A stretch of DNA of 15,043 nt from Treponema sp. Its GTDB lineage: Bacteria > Spirochaetota > Spirochaetia > Treponematales > Breznakiellaceae. The notes below the pieces were generated by a model, which saw only the letters and a list, made by a program, of their open reading frames with translations, searched no databases and was not told where the DNA came from. Shown here in pieces: positions 7,103 through 14,128 of this stretch; positions within the stretch are counted from its first letter, which is position 1; every line of letters begins with the position of its first letter. The stretch covers positions 1 to 15,043 of the forward strand of contig JAITEW010000217.1 of NCBI GenBank assembly GCA_031281855.1. The letters run 5' to 3'. Position numbers and translations under genes: made by a program.

Positions 7103-7111
7103 TGGCTGCTG

Positions 7112-7169
7112 TATAGTAATAGAGGCTGTTCCAAAACTTCAGTTTTTGGAACAAGCTCAGTATACTATA
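7112..7169. repeat. Long interrupted palindrome in the divergent intergenic region
   Basis: The core TGTTCCAAAA (7127-7136) pairs perfectly with TTTTGGAACA (7144-7153) around CTTCAGT. With a two-base mismatch, GAG (7122-7124) pairs with CTC (7156-7158). Further out TATAGTA (7112-7118) pairs with TACTATA (7163-7169). The outer arms contain TATACT and TACTAT, which could be -10 elements facing both ways, but no good -35 partner is visible. It may be a two-way operator or a copy of a dispersed repeat; only one copy is in this window. Confidence 0.6.
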
Positions 7170-7194
7170 AGTTCCTAAACGGGGAAATAAGGGA

Positions 7195-8334
7195 ATGTTT
7201 GTTCCTGTTTTGATTATCATCATCACCGCATCGGCCCTGGGGATGGTTGCCCTTTCGTTGACGAACAAGGGTAAATCCGCTTCGTGGCTGCAGTTTTACG
7301 CGAAAGGGAAAGACGCGGGCTTCGGTTTCAAGGAAATCGAACTGCTCCGGCGTCTTGCGGTCAAATCGAACCTTGAAGATCCGGTTTCCCTTTTCTGGTC
7401 CCAAAACCAACTGGACGTGTGCATCCGGTCCCTGGTGCGGAGCCTGCACATGACCGGCGAAGACAGCGAAACAGGTTCCCAGGATTTCCTTTCAAAGCTC
7501 TACGATTACCGCAAAAAAATAGAAATGGATAAACCGAGGATCAAAAACGGAATTTCCAATTCCCGGCAGATCAGCGACGGCCAGAATCTCAGGATCCTGG
7601 TCAGCGGTTCCGGGGTTTTTAAGTCCCAGATAGTCAAGAACACCAACCAGTACCTCGCCATATCGCGGCCTGTGAGCAACAAACTGCCTGGGACCTTTTC
7701 GTGGCAGGGCCTCAAAATCTCCGTATATTTCTGGCGCGAAGACGACGCCGGTTATGTATTCGATTCGGAAGTGCTGGACGAGGTGTTTTCCAAAGGCATC
7801 GCGTCTTTGAAAATTTCCCATTCGGATTCCCTTTTCCGTACCCAGAAACGCAAATCCGTCAGGGTAAAACTTCACAAATCCGCGTTCCTCTACCTTATCA
7901 CGAACGAGGAAGAAGCAGCCAGAATCGAAGTAAATCCGGGGCTCAAATGCTTCCTGGAAGACCTTTCAGATACAGGCTGCGCGGTAACCATCGGGGGCAA
8001 GGCGGCCGCGGGCTTGAGGATAAAGGTACAGTTTGCGCTGAACAACATCCCTATCATCATGATAGGCACAGTCCGCTCTGTGGAGTACAAAGAGGATCTC
8101 AACAGGTCCCTTCTGCATATTGAAGCGGATCCTCTGCCTATAGAGATCCGTAATCAAATACTTGGGGAAGTCTTCGGTATGCTCCCGGAAGAAGAGGAGG
8201 ATCTTCCCTTCAGGCTCCTGGACGAGGAAGCAGAGGGAATTATCGCTTCAGCGGAAGCCGGAGCCGGAGGGGGGGACGAAAGCGCCCGGGAAGGTGTGGT
8301 GGAAAATGCTGAAAATGTGGAGAATATAGTATAG
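7195..8334 (+). CDS. Membrane-anchored PilZ-domain protein, probable c-di-GMP receptor
   Basis: A 379-residue protein. Residues 3-22 form one hydrophobic anchor, so the rest probably faces the cytoplasm. Residues 35-115 are helical and charged with no recognised domain; 125-215 resemble the YcgR-type N-terminal domain; 216-325 are a PilZ domain with the c-di-GMP motifs R219-KSV-R223 and D256-L-S258-D-T-G261. The last 50 residues are acidic and low in complexity. With both binding motifs intact it should bind c-di-GMP and pass the signal to a partner, possibly the flagellar motor, since rod genes lie nearby and YcgR acts there. GGGGAAA lies seven bases before the ATG. Its TAG overlaps the GTG start of the next gene by one base. 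Confidence 0.87.
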   Translation: MFVPVLIIIITASALGMVALSLTNKGKSASWLQFYAKGKDAGFGFKEIELLRRLAVKSNLEDPVSLFWSQNQLDVCIRSLVRSLHMTGEDSETGSQDFLSKLYDYRKKIEMDKPRIKNGISNSRQISDGQNLRILVSGSGVFKSQIVKNTNQYLAISRPVSNKLPGTFSWQGLKISVYFWREDDAGYVFDSEVLDEVFSKGIASLKISHSDSLFRTQKRKSVRVKLHKSAFLYLITNEEEAARIEVNPGLKCFLEDLSDTGCAVTIGGKAAAGLRIKVQFALNNIPIIMIGTVRSVEYKEDLNRSLLHIEADPLPIEIRNQILGEVFGMLPEEEEDLPFRLLDEEAEGIIASAEAGAGGGDESAREGVVENAENVENIV

Positions 8335-9542
8335 TGGGAAAGATTGTTTTGTTTTGCAGTAGAAACTGCCTGTTTCTTTTGATACTGCTCTGGGGCTTGA
8401 CGCCGCCGCTTTTTACCCAGGAGTCGATTCTGGCCTCTTATGAGCGGAATTTTACCCGCGCGGGCCTGGCTACCAAAGCAGGAATACTCAGGGACGCCGC
8501 GACAGACGACAGGTCAGCGGAATTTATCGGCGAGCTTTACGAGTTTGCGCTCAGGTTCGTACTGGATAACGGGGAACTTCTCCGGGAAGATCCCGACATG
8601 ATCGCCCTTGCGGGGATCGCCGCAAGAGGGGCCGGAAGTTCAGGCTATAAACCTTCTGCTGATACGTTGTGGAAGATTTTTTCCCTCTACAGGGATTCCC
8701 ATACGCGGGTCGAGATCCTGGGAGCCCTGGGCATACTGGGCAAGGGTAATCTCCAGGTCGTTGAAAACCTCAACCAGTTTCTGGCTAACCAGAATAATTA
8801 TTTCCGTTCAGGGATGATACCCGATTACCCGACCCTTACGGCCTGCGTTGCGGCGCTGGGTTCCTTAGGTGACGGCTCTTCTTTCCCGGTGCTTTTTTCC
8901 GCTATGACCGCCGGTTATCCCCAGGCGCTTGTCCGGGAAACGGTAAAAGCCCTGGAATCCCTGGAGGGCAACTATAAACAATACCTTATTGACGTAATAC
9001 GGAAAAACCCGCCTGCCGAAAAACTGGCCGCTTTTCAGATAGGCATTGACAATCAGAAATTTACCGAAGCCGATCAGGGCGAGCTGGCGGAAACCGCCCT
9101 GGAGATTACGCTGGATCTTTTTCCGGGCAATGCTGACAGCGGGGCCGTTGTTTCATCCCTGCGTTTCGCCGCAGCAGGAGCTTTAACCAGGCTCAAGTGG
9201 GTCCGCGCCAGCCCCCTGGCAATACGCCATTTCTACAGGGTCCAGACGGATTACGGCAACGGCGCCGCTTCACGGGAACAACTCCTTGAGGCTATCGCCT
9301 GCCTGGGAGCCGTGGGAACCTCAGAGGCCGCCCAGGTGCTGGCCCTCCAGTTGGGGTACATCAATTCCCAGACAGAACGGAACGGCGAATATGACGAAGC
9401 GGTCATCATGGCTCTTGTCCAGGCCCTTGGGCTTATCGGCGACAAAGTAGCTTTTGATTATTTGCTCTATATCGGCTATCTGAATTACCCGGAACAGATC
9501 CAGTCCGCAGCCAGGGATGCCTTGAACCGGCTTAAATGGTAG
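8334..9542 (+). CDS. Exported HEAT-repeat protein of unknown function
   Basis: A 402-residue protein with an N-terminal signal sequence (hydrophobic residues 12-22, cleavage plausible near PLFTQ at 25-29, no lipobox cysteine), so it should be periplasmic. The rest is helical with HEAT-like pairs, for example VEILGALGILGKGN, LTACVAALGSLGDGS, LLEAIACLGAVGTSE and IMALVQALGLIGDKVAF. HEAT solenoids bind other proteins; the partner is unknown. The start is GTG at 8334, sharing its G with the TAG of the PilZ gene, with GGAG at 8319-8322; no ATG lies nearby. It also overlaps comEC by seven bases. Tight coupling suggests work with the PilZ or ComEC product, but this is inference. Confidence 0.78.
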   Translation: MGKIVLFCSRNCLFLLILLWGLTPPLFTQESILASYERNFTRAGLATKAGILRDAATDDRSAEFIGELYEFALRFVLDNGELLREDPDMIALAGIAARGAGSSGYKPSADTLWKIFSLYRDSHTRVEILGALGILGKGNLQVVENLNQFLANQNNYFRSGMIPDYPTLTACVAALGSLGDGSSFPVLFSAMTAGYPQALVRETVKALESLEGNYKQYLIDVIRKNPPAEKLAAFQIGIDNQKFTEADQGELAETALEITLDLFPGNADSGAVVSSLRFAAAGALTRLKWVRASPLAIRHFYRVQTDYGNGAASREQLLEAIACLGAVGTSEAAQVLALQLGYINSQTERNGEYDEAVIMALVQALGLIGDKVAFDYLLYIGYLNYPEQIQSAARDALNRLKW

Positions 9543-11053
9543 CATCCGGGAAGTTCGAATTACCCATGGTCTACGCCGCACTAGGCGGGGCAATGTCTTT
9601 TTATTCTTTCCCTTTTCTGTATAGTTACGGCGGCTCCGGAGTGATTGCCGCAACGGTTCTTCTTTGGGCGATACCTTTGGGGTTTCTTTTTGCCCTTTCC
9701 CAATGCCCCTTTTTCTGCGCAAATGATGAGATCCTGCTTTTTTTCAAAAAACTGGGTATTCTCGCGGTTTTTGGGGCTTCAGGGTTCAGCCTGGGCTTTG
9801 CCGCCAGAGCGGCTGTCCCTGCAGCGCCGGCGCCGGGGCTCGAACCGGCGCGGGTAACCGGCGTATCCGGCATCCTTGCGGAAGATCCCAGGCTTTTCAA
9901 TGACAACCGGGGCATAGGCGCCCTGACCCTGACAGGCGCCGCCGGCAGGGGAGGAGAGCGTGTTTCGGCTAAAGGGAAGCTCCAGGTATTCTTCCCTGCC
10001 GAAGCCGTCCCGGGGCTTAAGGAATTCGGCAGAGGCTGCGAAATCTACACCGAAGGGAAACTGGTTGAGAGTGAACGGGGCCTCCTGTTCAGGGCTTCTG
10101 CGGTGTACATTACAAAACCCGCTTCAGTTATCGAACAGTTCCGTACTGTTTTCCGTACAGGGCTGCTGGAAAAACTCGCGGGCCCTCCGGGGAACACCCC
10201 GGTCTGGAGCGGCCTGGCTTCGGCGCTGCTCCTGGGAGTACGGGATAATCTGGATACGTCCCTCCAGGCCGGGTTCAGGGACGCCGGGTGTTCCCATGTG
10301 CTTGCGCTTTCAGGCATGCACCTTGCCCTGTTTTCAGCGGTAATCGCTTTTTTCCTCAAACGCCTTATGGGGGTCCGGGCCGCTTCCCTTGCAGGCGGCG
10401 TTTTTATCGTTCTCTATGTCTATCTCGCAGGAGCCCAGCCTTCGCTGGTACGGGCGGCTATTATGTACCTCCTTGGAGTGGTCTGCCTCTGGGGTTTCCT
10501 GAAAAAAGACGCCCTCAATATCCTGTGCCTGGCTTTTATTATTCAACTGGTCATGCAGAGCGAATCGGGGCTTTCTGTTTCCTTTATCCTCTCGTACCTG
10601 GCCCTGGCAGGTATCCTTACTATAGGTGAGATGATCCATGAGTTTTTTCGCGGAAGGCTGCCTGAGATCCTGGGCGGGAGCCTTTCGGCTTCTATCGGGG
10701 CCTTTCTCCTTACCGCCCCGGTGGTTTCCCTGTACTTCAGGACCCTGCAGCCAGTGGGGCTTTTAGCGGGAATTGTCATCGTACCTGCCGCTTCCCTCTT
10801 TATGATCCTCGCCCTTGCGGCGCTGGTTCTGGTATCCCTGTTCCCCTTCCTTTTTGCGCCCTTTGATTTTATCCTGACCCTGATATACAGGGCTCTGGAT
10901 TTTATGGTTTCCCTGGCCGGGAAGGTCCGGGGGCTGGAGGCTGCGAACCCTCTTGCGGTCCTGGCTGTTGTCCTGGTCCTGTGCTGCCTCCTTGTATGCC
11001 TCTGCAGCCGGGACCGGCGTATACGGAGTACCATTGCCCCTTTTATCAATTAA
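9536..11053 (+). CDS. comEC: ComEC/Rec2-family DNA uptake channel protein, short form
   Basis: A 505-residue inner-membrane protein. N-terminal helices (about 10-95) are followed by an OB-fold-like DUF4131 region (about 105-195, GVSGILAEDPRLF and GCEIYTEGKLVE). The Competence domain at 225-465 contains the signature SHVLALSGMHLAL (253-265) and LAGAQPSLVRAAIM (297-310). ComEC carries single-stranded DNA into the cytoplasm during transformation. The C-terminal metallo-beta-lactamase-like nuclease domain of full-length (about 750 residue) ComEC is absent: the protein ends after the last helices with SRDRRIRS. The ATG at 9536 overlaps the HEAT gene by seven bases with a poor ribosome site; ATG 9566, after GGGAAG, is the alternative. 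The ksgA start lies inside its 3' end. Confidence 0.92.
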   Translation: MVASGKFELPMVYAALGGAMSFYSFPFLYSYGGSGVIAATVLLWAIPLGFLFALSQCPFFCANDEILLFFKKLGILAVFGASGFSLGFAARAAVPAAPAPGLEPARVTGVSGILAEDPRLFNDNRGIGALTLTGAAGRGGERVSAKGKLQVFFPAEAVPGLKEFGRGCEIYTEGKLVESERGLLFRASAVYITKPASVIEQFRTVFRTGLLEKLAGPPGNTPVWSGLASALLLGVRDNLDTSLQAGFRDAGCSHVLALSGMHLALFSAVIAFFLKRLMGVRAASLAGGVFIVLYVYLAGAQPSLVRAAIMYLLGVVCLWGFLKKDALNILCLAFIIQLVMQSESGLSVSFILSYLALAGILTIGEMIHEFFRGRLPEILGGSLSASIGAFLLTAPVVSLYFRTLQPVGLLAGIVIVPAASLFMILALAALVLVSLFPFLFAPFDFILTLIYRALDFMVSLAGKVRGLEAANPLAVLAVVLVLCCLLVCLCSRDRRIRSTIAPFIN

Positions 11054-11972
11054 TTACGATTCACCCAGGGAGATCCGTTCGTTCCTGGATTCCCGGAATC
11101 TGGGGATGCGCAAAAAATTCGGCCAGAATTTTTTGATTAATCCCCGCATACGGGCCAGGCTTCTGAGCGCCCTGGAAACCCAGGACGGAGACGAGGTTTG
11201 GGAAATAGGTCCGGGCCTTGGGGCTATGACTACAGGGCTGCTGGATCAGGGCGCCAGGGTTACGGCTTTTGAAATCGATCCCGCTTTTTCAGGCGCCTTG
11301 CGGGAATTGTTCGGGTATAATGAAAGCTTCAGGCTCATTGAAGGGGATGTCCTTAAGACCTGGCCCGCCGCGGCGGCTTCGTTTACAACCGCTTCCGCGG
11401 AAGCCTCAGAAAAAGGCGGGGTTTCCTGTCCCTGCAGGATGCCTTTGCTCCTGGGGAACCTGCCGTACAACATCGCCGCTGTCCTGCTTGCAGATTTTAT
11501 CGAAAAAAAGTGGTATTTCCCCCGTATAGTGGTAACTGTCCAAAAGGAAGTGGCCCTCAGAATGGCCGCCCTGCGGGGTACGAAAACCTATTCGTCTTTT
11601 TCGGTTCTCTGCGCCTCGGTTTACCGGACAGTTCCCCTTGCGGCTATTAAGGGCAGCTCTTTTTATCCCCCTCCAAGGGTGGATTCCCAGGCGCTAAGGC
11701 TGGAACTTCTACCCGAAAAGGACCGGAAAAACCGGTCAAGTCTGTTCCACCCCCTGGTACGGGCGCTCTTTTCGTCCCGCCGCAAAACCATCAGAAACAA
11801 CATGCTTTTTTTTGTTTCTTCCTGTATAGTAAAGGTACCGGCAGAGGACGCGGCGGACGAAGCCTTCAGGCGCTGCGGCTTGTCAGGAAACCTGCGGGCC
11901 GAGAATCTGAGCGTAGAAGATTTCGCCGCACTTGCGGAAGCAGTGGAGTCGATAAGCAGCTATGGACTATGA
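11034..11972 (+). CDS. rsmA: 16S rRNA dimethyladenosine transferase KsgA/RsmA
   Basis: Uses SAM to dimethylate two adjacent adenines in the terminal helix of 16S rRNA, a late check in small-subunit assembly. Visible in the 312-residue product: SPREIRSFLDS and KKFGQNFL (N-terminal box, 28-34), SAM loop EIGPGLG (57-63), acidic Glu80, Asp105, the target-binding NLPY (142-145) and FYPPPRVDS. The start chosen is TTG at 11034, with GGAG (11025-11028) five bases before it. The first in-frame ATG (11106) would cut off the conserved SPREIRSFL region. This places the start 20 bases inside comEC. Residues about 110-136 are an Ala/Ser-rich insertion before NLPY, lengthening the protein beyond the usual 270-290. 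Its stop overlaps yggS by 11 bases. Confidence 0.95.
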   Translation: MPLLSINYDSPREIRSFLDSRNLGMRKKFGQNFLINPRIRARLLSALETQDGDEVWEIGPGLGAMTTGLLDQGARVTAFEIDPAFSGALRELFGYNESFRLIEGDVLKTWPAAAASFTTASAEASEKGGVSCPCRMPLLLGNLPYNIAAVLLADFIEKKWYFPRIVVTVQKEVALRMAALRGTKTYSSFSVLCASVYRTVPLAAIKGSSFYPPPRVDSQALRLELLPEKDRKNRSSLFHPLVRALFSSRRKTIRNNMLFFVSSCIVKVPAEDAADEAFRRCGLSGNLRAENLSVEDFAALAEAVESISSYGL

Positions 11973-12684
11973 TATAAAAGCCGGGCTTTCCCGGATTGAG
12001 GAACGCCTTGCGGCAGCGTGCCTTCGCAGCGGGAGGAAGCGTGAGGAGATCCGGCTTATGGCGGTTTCCAAATTCCATCCCCTTCCTGCTGTCGAAGAAG
12101 CCTTTAAGCAGGGAATACGCCTTTTCGGGGAAAACCGGGTCCAGGAAGGAACGGAAAAATTCGCGGCCTTTCGCGAAACGCGGCGTTCAGGCGGAGACGG
12201 CAGGGACGGCGTCGAGGTTCACCTTGTCGGTTCGCTCCAGCGGAACAAGGCGAAAAAGGCGGCGGCTTTTTTTGACTGCATACAGTCCGTTGACAGGGAT
12301 TCTCTTATTGATGAACTAGGGGCCTTGACCGCAGGGAGGGAAAAGCCTTTAATGATCCTGCTGGAACTGCATACAGGCGAAGAAAGCAAGGCGGGTTTTC
12401 CCGATACCGACAGCCTGTACCGGGGGGGAGAAAAAGCGGTTTCGTATCCCGGCCTTAAACCCCTGGGGCTTATGACCATGGCGCCTTTTTCAAAGGACGA
12501 AAAAACCATCCGCTCATCGTTCCGCAGACTCCGGGAAGCACGGGATGGGCTGGAAAAAAGGTTCCCCCTTTCAGGCGGCTGGCCCTGCCTCTCTATGGGA
12601 ATGTCGGGCGATTTTGAACTGGCTGTAGAGGAAGGTTCGACTCTGGTAAGAATCGGTACCGCTATATTCGGAGAAAGAGGCTGA
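11962..12684 (+). CDS. yggS: YggS-family pyridoxal-phosphate homeostasis protein
   Basis: A 240-residue single-domain PLP-binding protein (YggS/PROSC/PLPBP), cytoplasmic, with no known reaction; loss disturbs PLP, amino acid and keto-acid pools. Seen: AVSKFHP with the PLP lysine Lys37, FGENRVQE, HLVGSLQRNKAKKA, GLMTMAP, and the C-terminal phosphate-binding LSMGMSGDFELAVEEGSTLV followed by RIGTAIFG. All are hallmark segments and length is typical. The ATG overlaps the ksgA end by 11 bases, so it is translationally coupled; the yggS TGA overlaps the next ATG by one base. In many bacteria yggS sits beside division or envelope genes; here it is between an rRNA methyltransferase and a membrane protein gene. 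Confidence 0.95.
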   Translation: MDYDIKAGLSRIEERLAAACLRSGRKREEIRLMAVSKFHPLPAVEEAFKQGIRLFGENRVQEGTEKFAAFRETRRSGGDGRDGVEVHLVGSLQRNKAKKAAAFFDCIQSVDRDSLIDELGALTAGREKPLMILLELHTGEESKAGFPDTDSLYRGGEKAVSYPGLKPLGLMTMAPFSKDEKTIRSSFRRLREARDGLEKRFPLSGGWPCLSMGMSGDFELAVEEGSTLVRIGTAIFGERG

Positions 12685-13190
12685 TGAAAACAAAAGCGGT
12701 TTTTCTTGCCGCCCTCCTCTTTGCGTTCTGCGCTTTAAGGGCCGCCTGGGCCCAGAGTTCCCCGGCAACAATCCCAAGCGCGTCTGCAGCCTTCGACATG
12801 ACCGGATTTCCCCAGTGGGCCAAGGATCTGCGCAGAGGCGAAATCGTAGCCTTCGGTTCTTTCCCTTTCGCCTTCTTTTTTACCAATTTCGCCTATGATA
12901 TGTACCGTTCAGCCTCCCATGGCTGGGACAGGCGCTACGCCCCATGGCCGGTTAAGGCGGCAGGGTCAGTGGGGCTGACCCAGCGTGAACAGCTTGCTAC
13001 CCTTGGAGTAGCAGCAGGCGGTTCGGTGCTTATCGCCGTAGCGGACCACCTGATTCTCCGTTACAAGCGCAATAAACGGGAAAAGGAAATCCGCAGCCTC
13101 CCTGCGGGAACCCCTATTATCATCAGGCGGCCTCTGGACGCTGAAGCTGACGAAGGGCCTGACGGGCAGGCTGCGGAACAGGGCTCCTGA
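12684..13190 (+). CDS. Small membrane protein of unknown function
   Basis: Not recognised. The 168-residue product has a signal peptide (MKTK, a hydrophobic run to residue 18, then AWAQ, cleavage likely near 23-24). A hydrophobic aromatic stretch follows at about 55-72 (AFGSFPFAFFFTNFAYDMY), then a basic/aromatic loop (HGWDRRYAPWP), a second membrane helix near 106-124 (LGVAAGGSVLIAVADHLIL) and a strongly basic segment YKRNKREK. The tail is acidic and hydrophilic. The topology is probably two membrane passes with the basic segment in the cytoplasm. The ATG shares its A with the yggS TGA and GGAG lies ten bases upstream; the stop shares its A with the next ATG. Coding is supported by this exact packing and by the signal peptide. 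Function is open. Confidence 0.78.
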   Translation: MKTKAVFLAALLFAFCALRAAWAQSSPATIPSASAAFDMTGFPQWAKDLRRGEIVAFGSFPFAFFFTNFAYDMYRSASHGWDRRYAPWPVKAAGSVGLTQREQLATLGVAAGGSVLIAVADHLILRYKRNKREKEIRSLPAGTPIIIRRPLDAEADEGPDGQAAEQGS

Positions 13191-14125
13191 TGTGTTCGCA
13201 TTCCTGTATAGTAGAAGAAGGCATCCCGGAGAAACTCAGGCTGGACCGCTATATCGCGGAAAACCTCAAGCTCCTCACACGTTCCCAGATCAGAGCCCGG
13301 AAGCTCCTGGCCAGGGTCAACGGAAAAGATGTTAAAATTTCCCGTATCCTTAAATCCGGAGACAGCCTGGAGCTTCAATGGGCCGATGCGGTTATTCCCG
13401 ATCTTATACCCGAGGACATACCGCTGGATGTGATCTACGAGGACAGCCGCGCTGTGGTGGTGAACAAGGCCCAGGGCATGGTGGTTCATCCCGGCGCCGG
13501 AAATTACCGCGGAACCCTGGCTAACGCCCTGCTTTACAGGAGCCTTGCCAAAACGGACGGTTCCTCCGGCTTTTGCGGCGGCCCGGAGAACAGCCTGCGG
13601 CCCGGAATCGTACACCGTCTGGACAAGGATACTTCAGGCCTTATCATCGCCGCCTGGGACGCCGAAGCCCTGGAATTCCTCGCAGGGCAGTTCAGAAAAA
13701 GAAAGGTAATAAAAACCTACGCCGCGCTGGTGCAGGGAACGCCGAAGGAAAAACAGGGGCGCATAGAAACCAGGATCGCCAGAAATCCCAGGAACCGCAA
13801 ACTTTTCGCCGTTTCAGAAGACAAAGGGAAGAAGAGCCTTACGCTCTACAAAACCGTATCCGCGTGGGGCAGGTATTCGCTTCTTCTGCTCAGGCCCAAA
13901 ACAGGACGCACCCACCAGATCCGGGTGCACCTCAAGGCCCTGGGGCATCCTATACTGGGCGATCCCCTGTACGGTTCAGCGGACACCCTTTTCCCCAATG
14001 CGACGCTGATGCTCCACGCTAAAAGGCTTTCCGTTGTTCTGCCGGGGCGCCGGGAACAGGAGACTTTCAGGACCCCCTTTCCCTGCCGTTTCCGTAAGAT
14101 TGTGTTATCCTGTAAACGCCTGTAA
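13190..14125 (+). CDS. RluD-like 23S rRNA pseudouridine synthase with S4 domain
   Basis: A 311-residue RluA-family enzyme that isomerises uridines in RNA. Residues 15-65 are an S4 RNA-binding domain (RLDRYIAENLKLLTRSQIRA). The catalytic domain has EDSRAVVVNKAQGMVVHPG (84-102), the motif HRLDKDTSGL with catalytic Asp145, KTYAALVQG, and the RTHQIRVHLKALGHPILGDP segment that completes the active site. Domain order fits RluD, which modifies helix 69 of 23S rRNA, although RluC-like specificity cannot be excluded. The ATG shares one base with the upstream TGA. An insertion of about 15 residues (KTDGSSGFCGGPENS) precedes the HRLD motif. A second, different pseudouridine synthase gene follows three bases after its stop. 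Confidence 0.92.
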   Translation: MCSHSCIVEEGIPEKLRLDRYIAENLKLLTRSQIRARKLLARVNGKDVKISRILKSGDSLELQWADAVIPDLIPEDIPLDVIYEDSRAVVVNKAQGMVVHPGAGNYRGTLANALLYRSLAKTDGSSGFCGGPENSLRPGIVHRLDKDTSGLIIAAWDAEALEFLAGQFRKRKVIKTYAALVQGTPKEKQGRIETRIARNPRNRKLFAVSEDKGKKSLTLYKTVSAWGRYSLLLLRPKTGRTHQIRVHLKALGHPILGDPLYGSADTLFPNATLMLHAKRLSVVLPGRREQETFRTPFPCRFRKIVLSCKRL

Positions 14126-14128
14126 ACA

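Noticed and set aside
7103..7268. N-terminal extension of the CPBP protease into the divergent pilZ gene
   Set aside because: It would translate the palindrome and 70 bases of the opposite gene, and has no membrane-protein character before the region near 7090.
10953..11033. ksgA start at the first ATG of the open frame (10953)
   Set aside because: The extra residues show no conservation and lie deep inside comEC; the ribosome site and homology point to the TTG at 11034.
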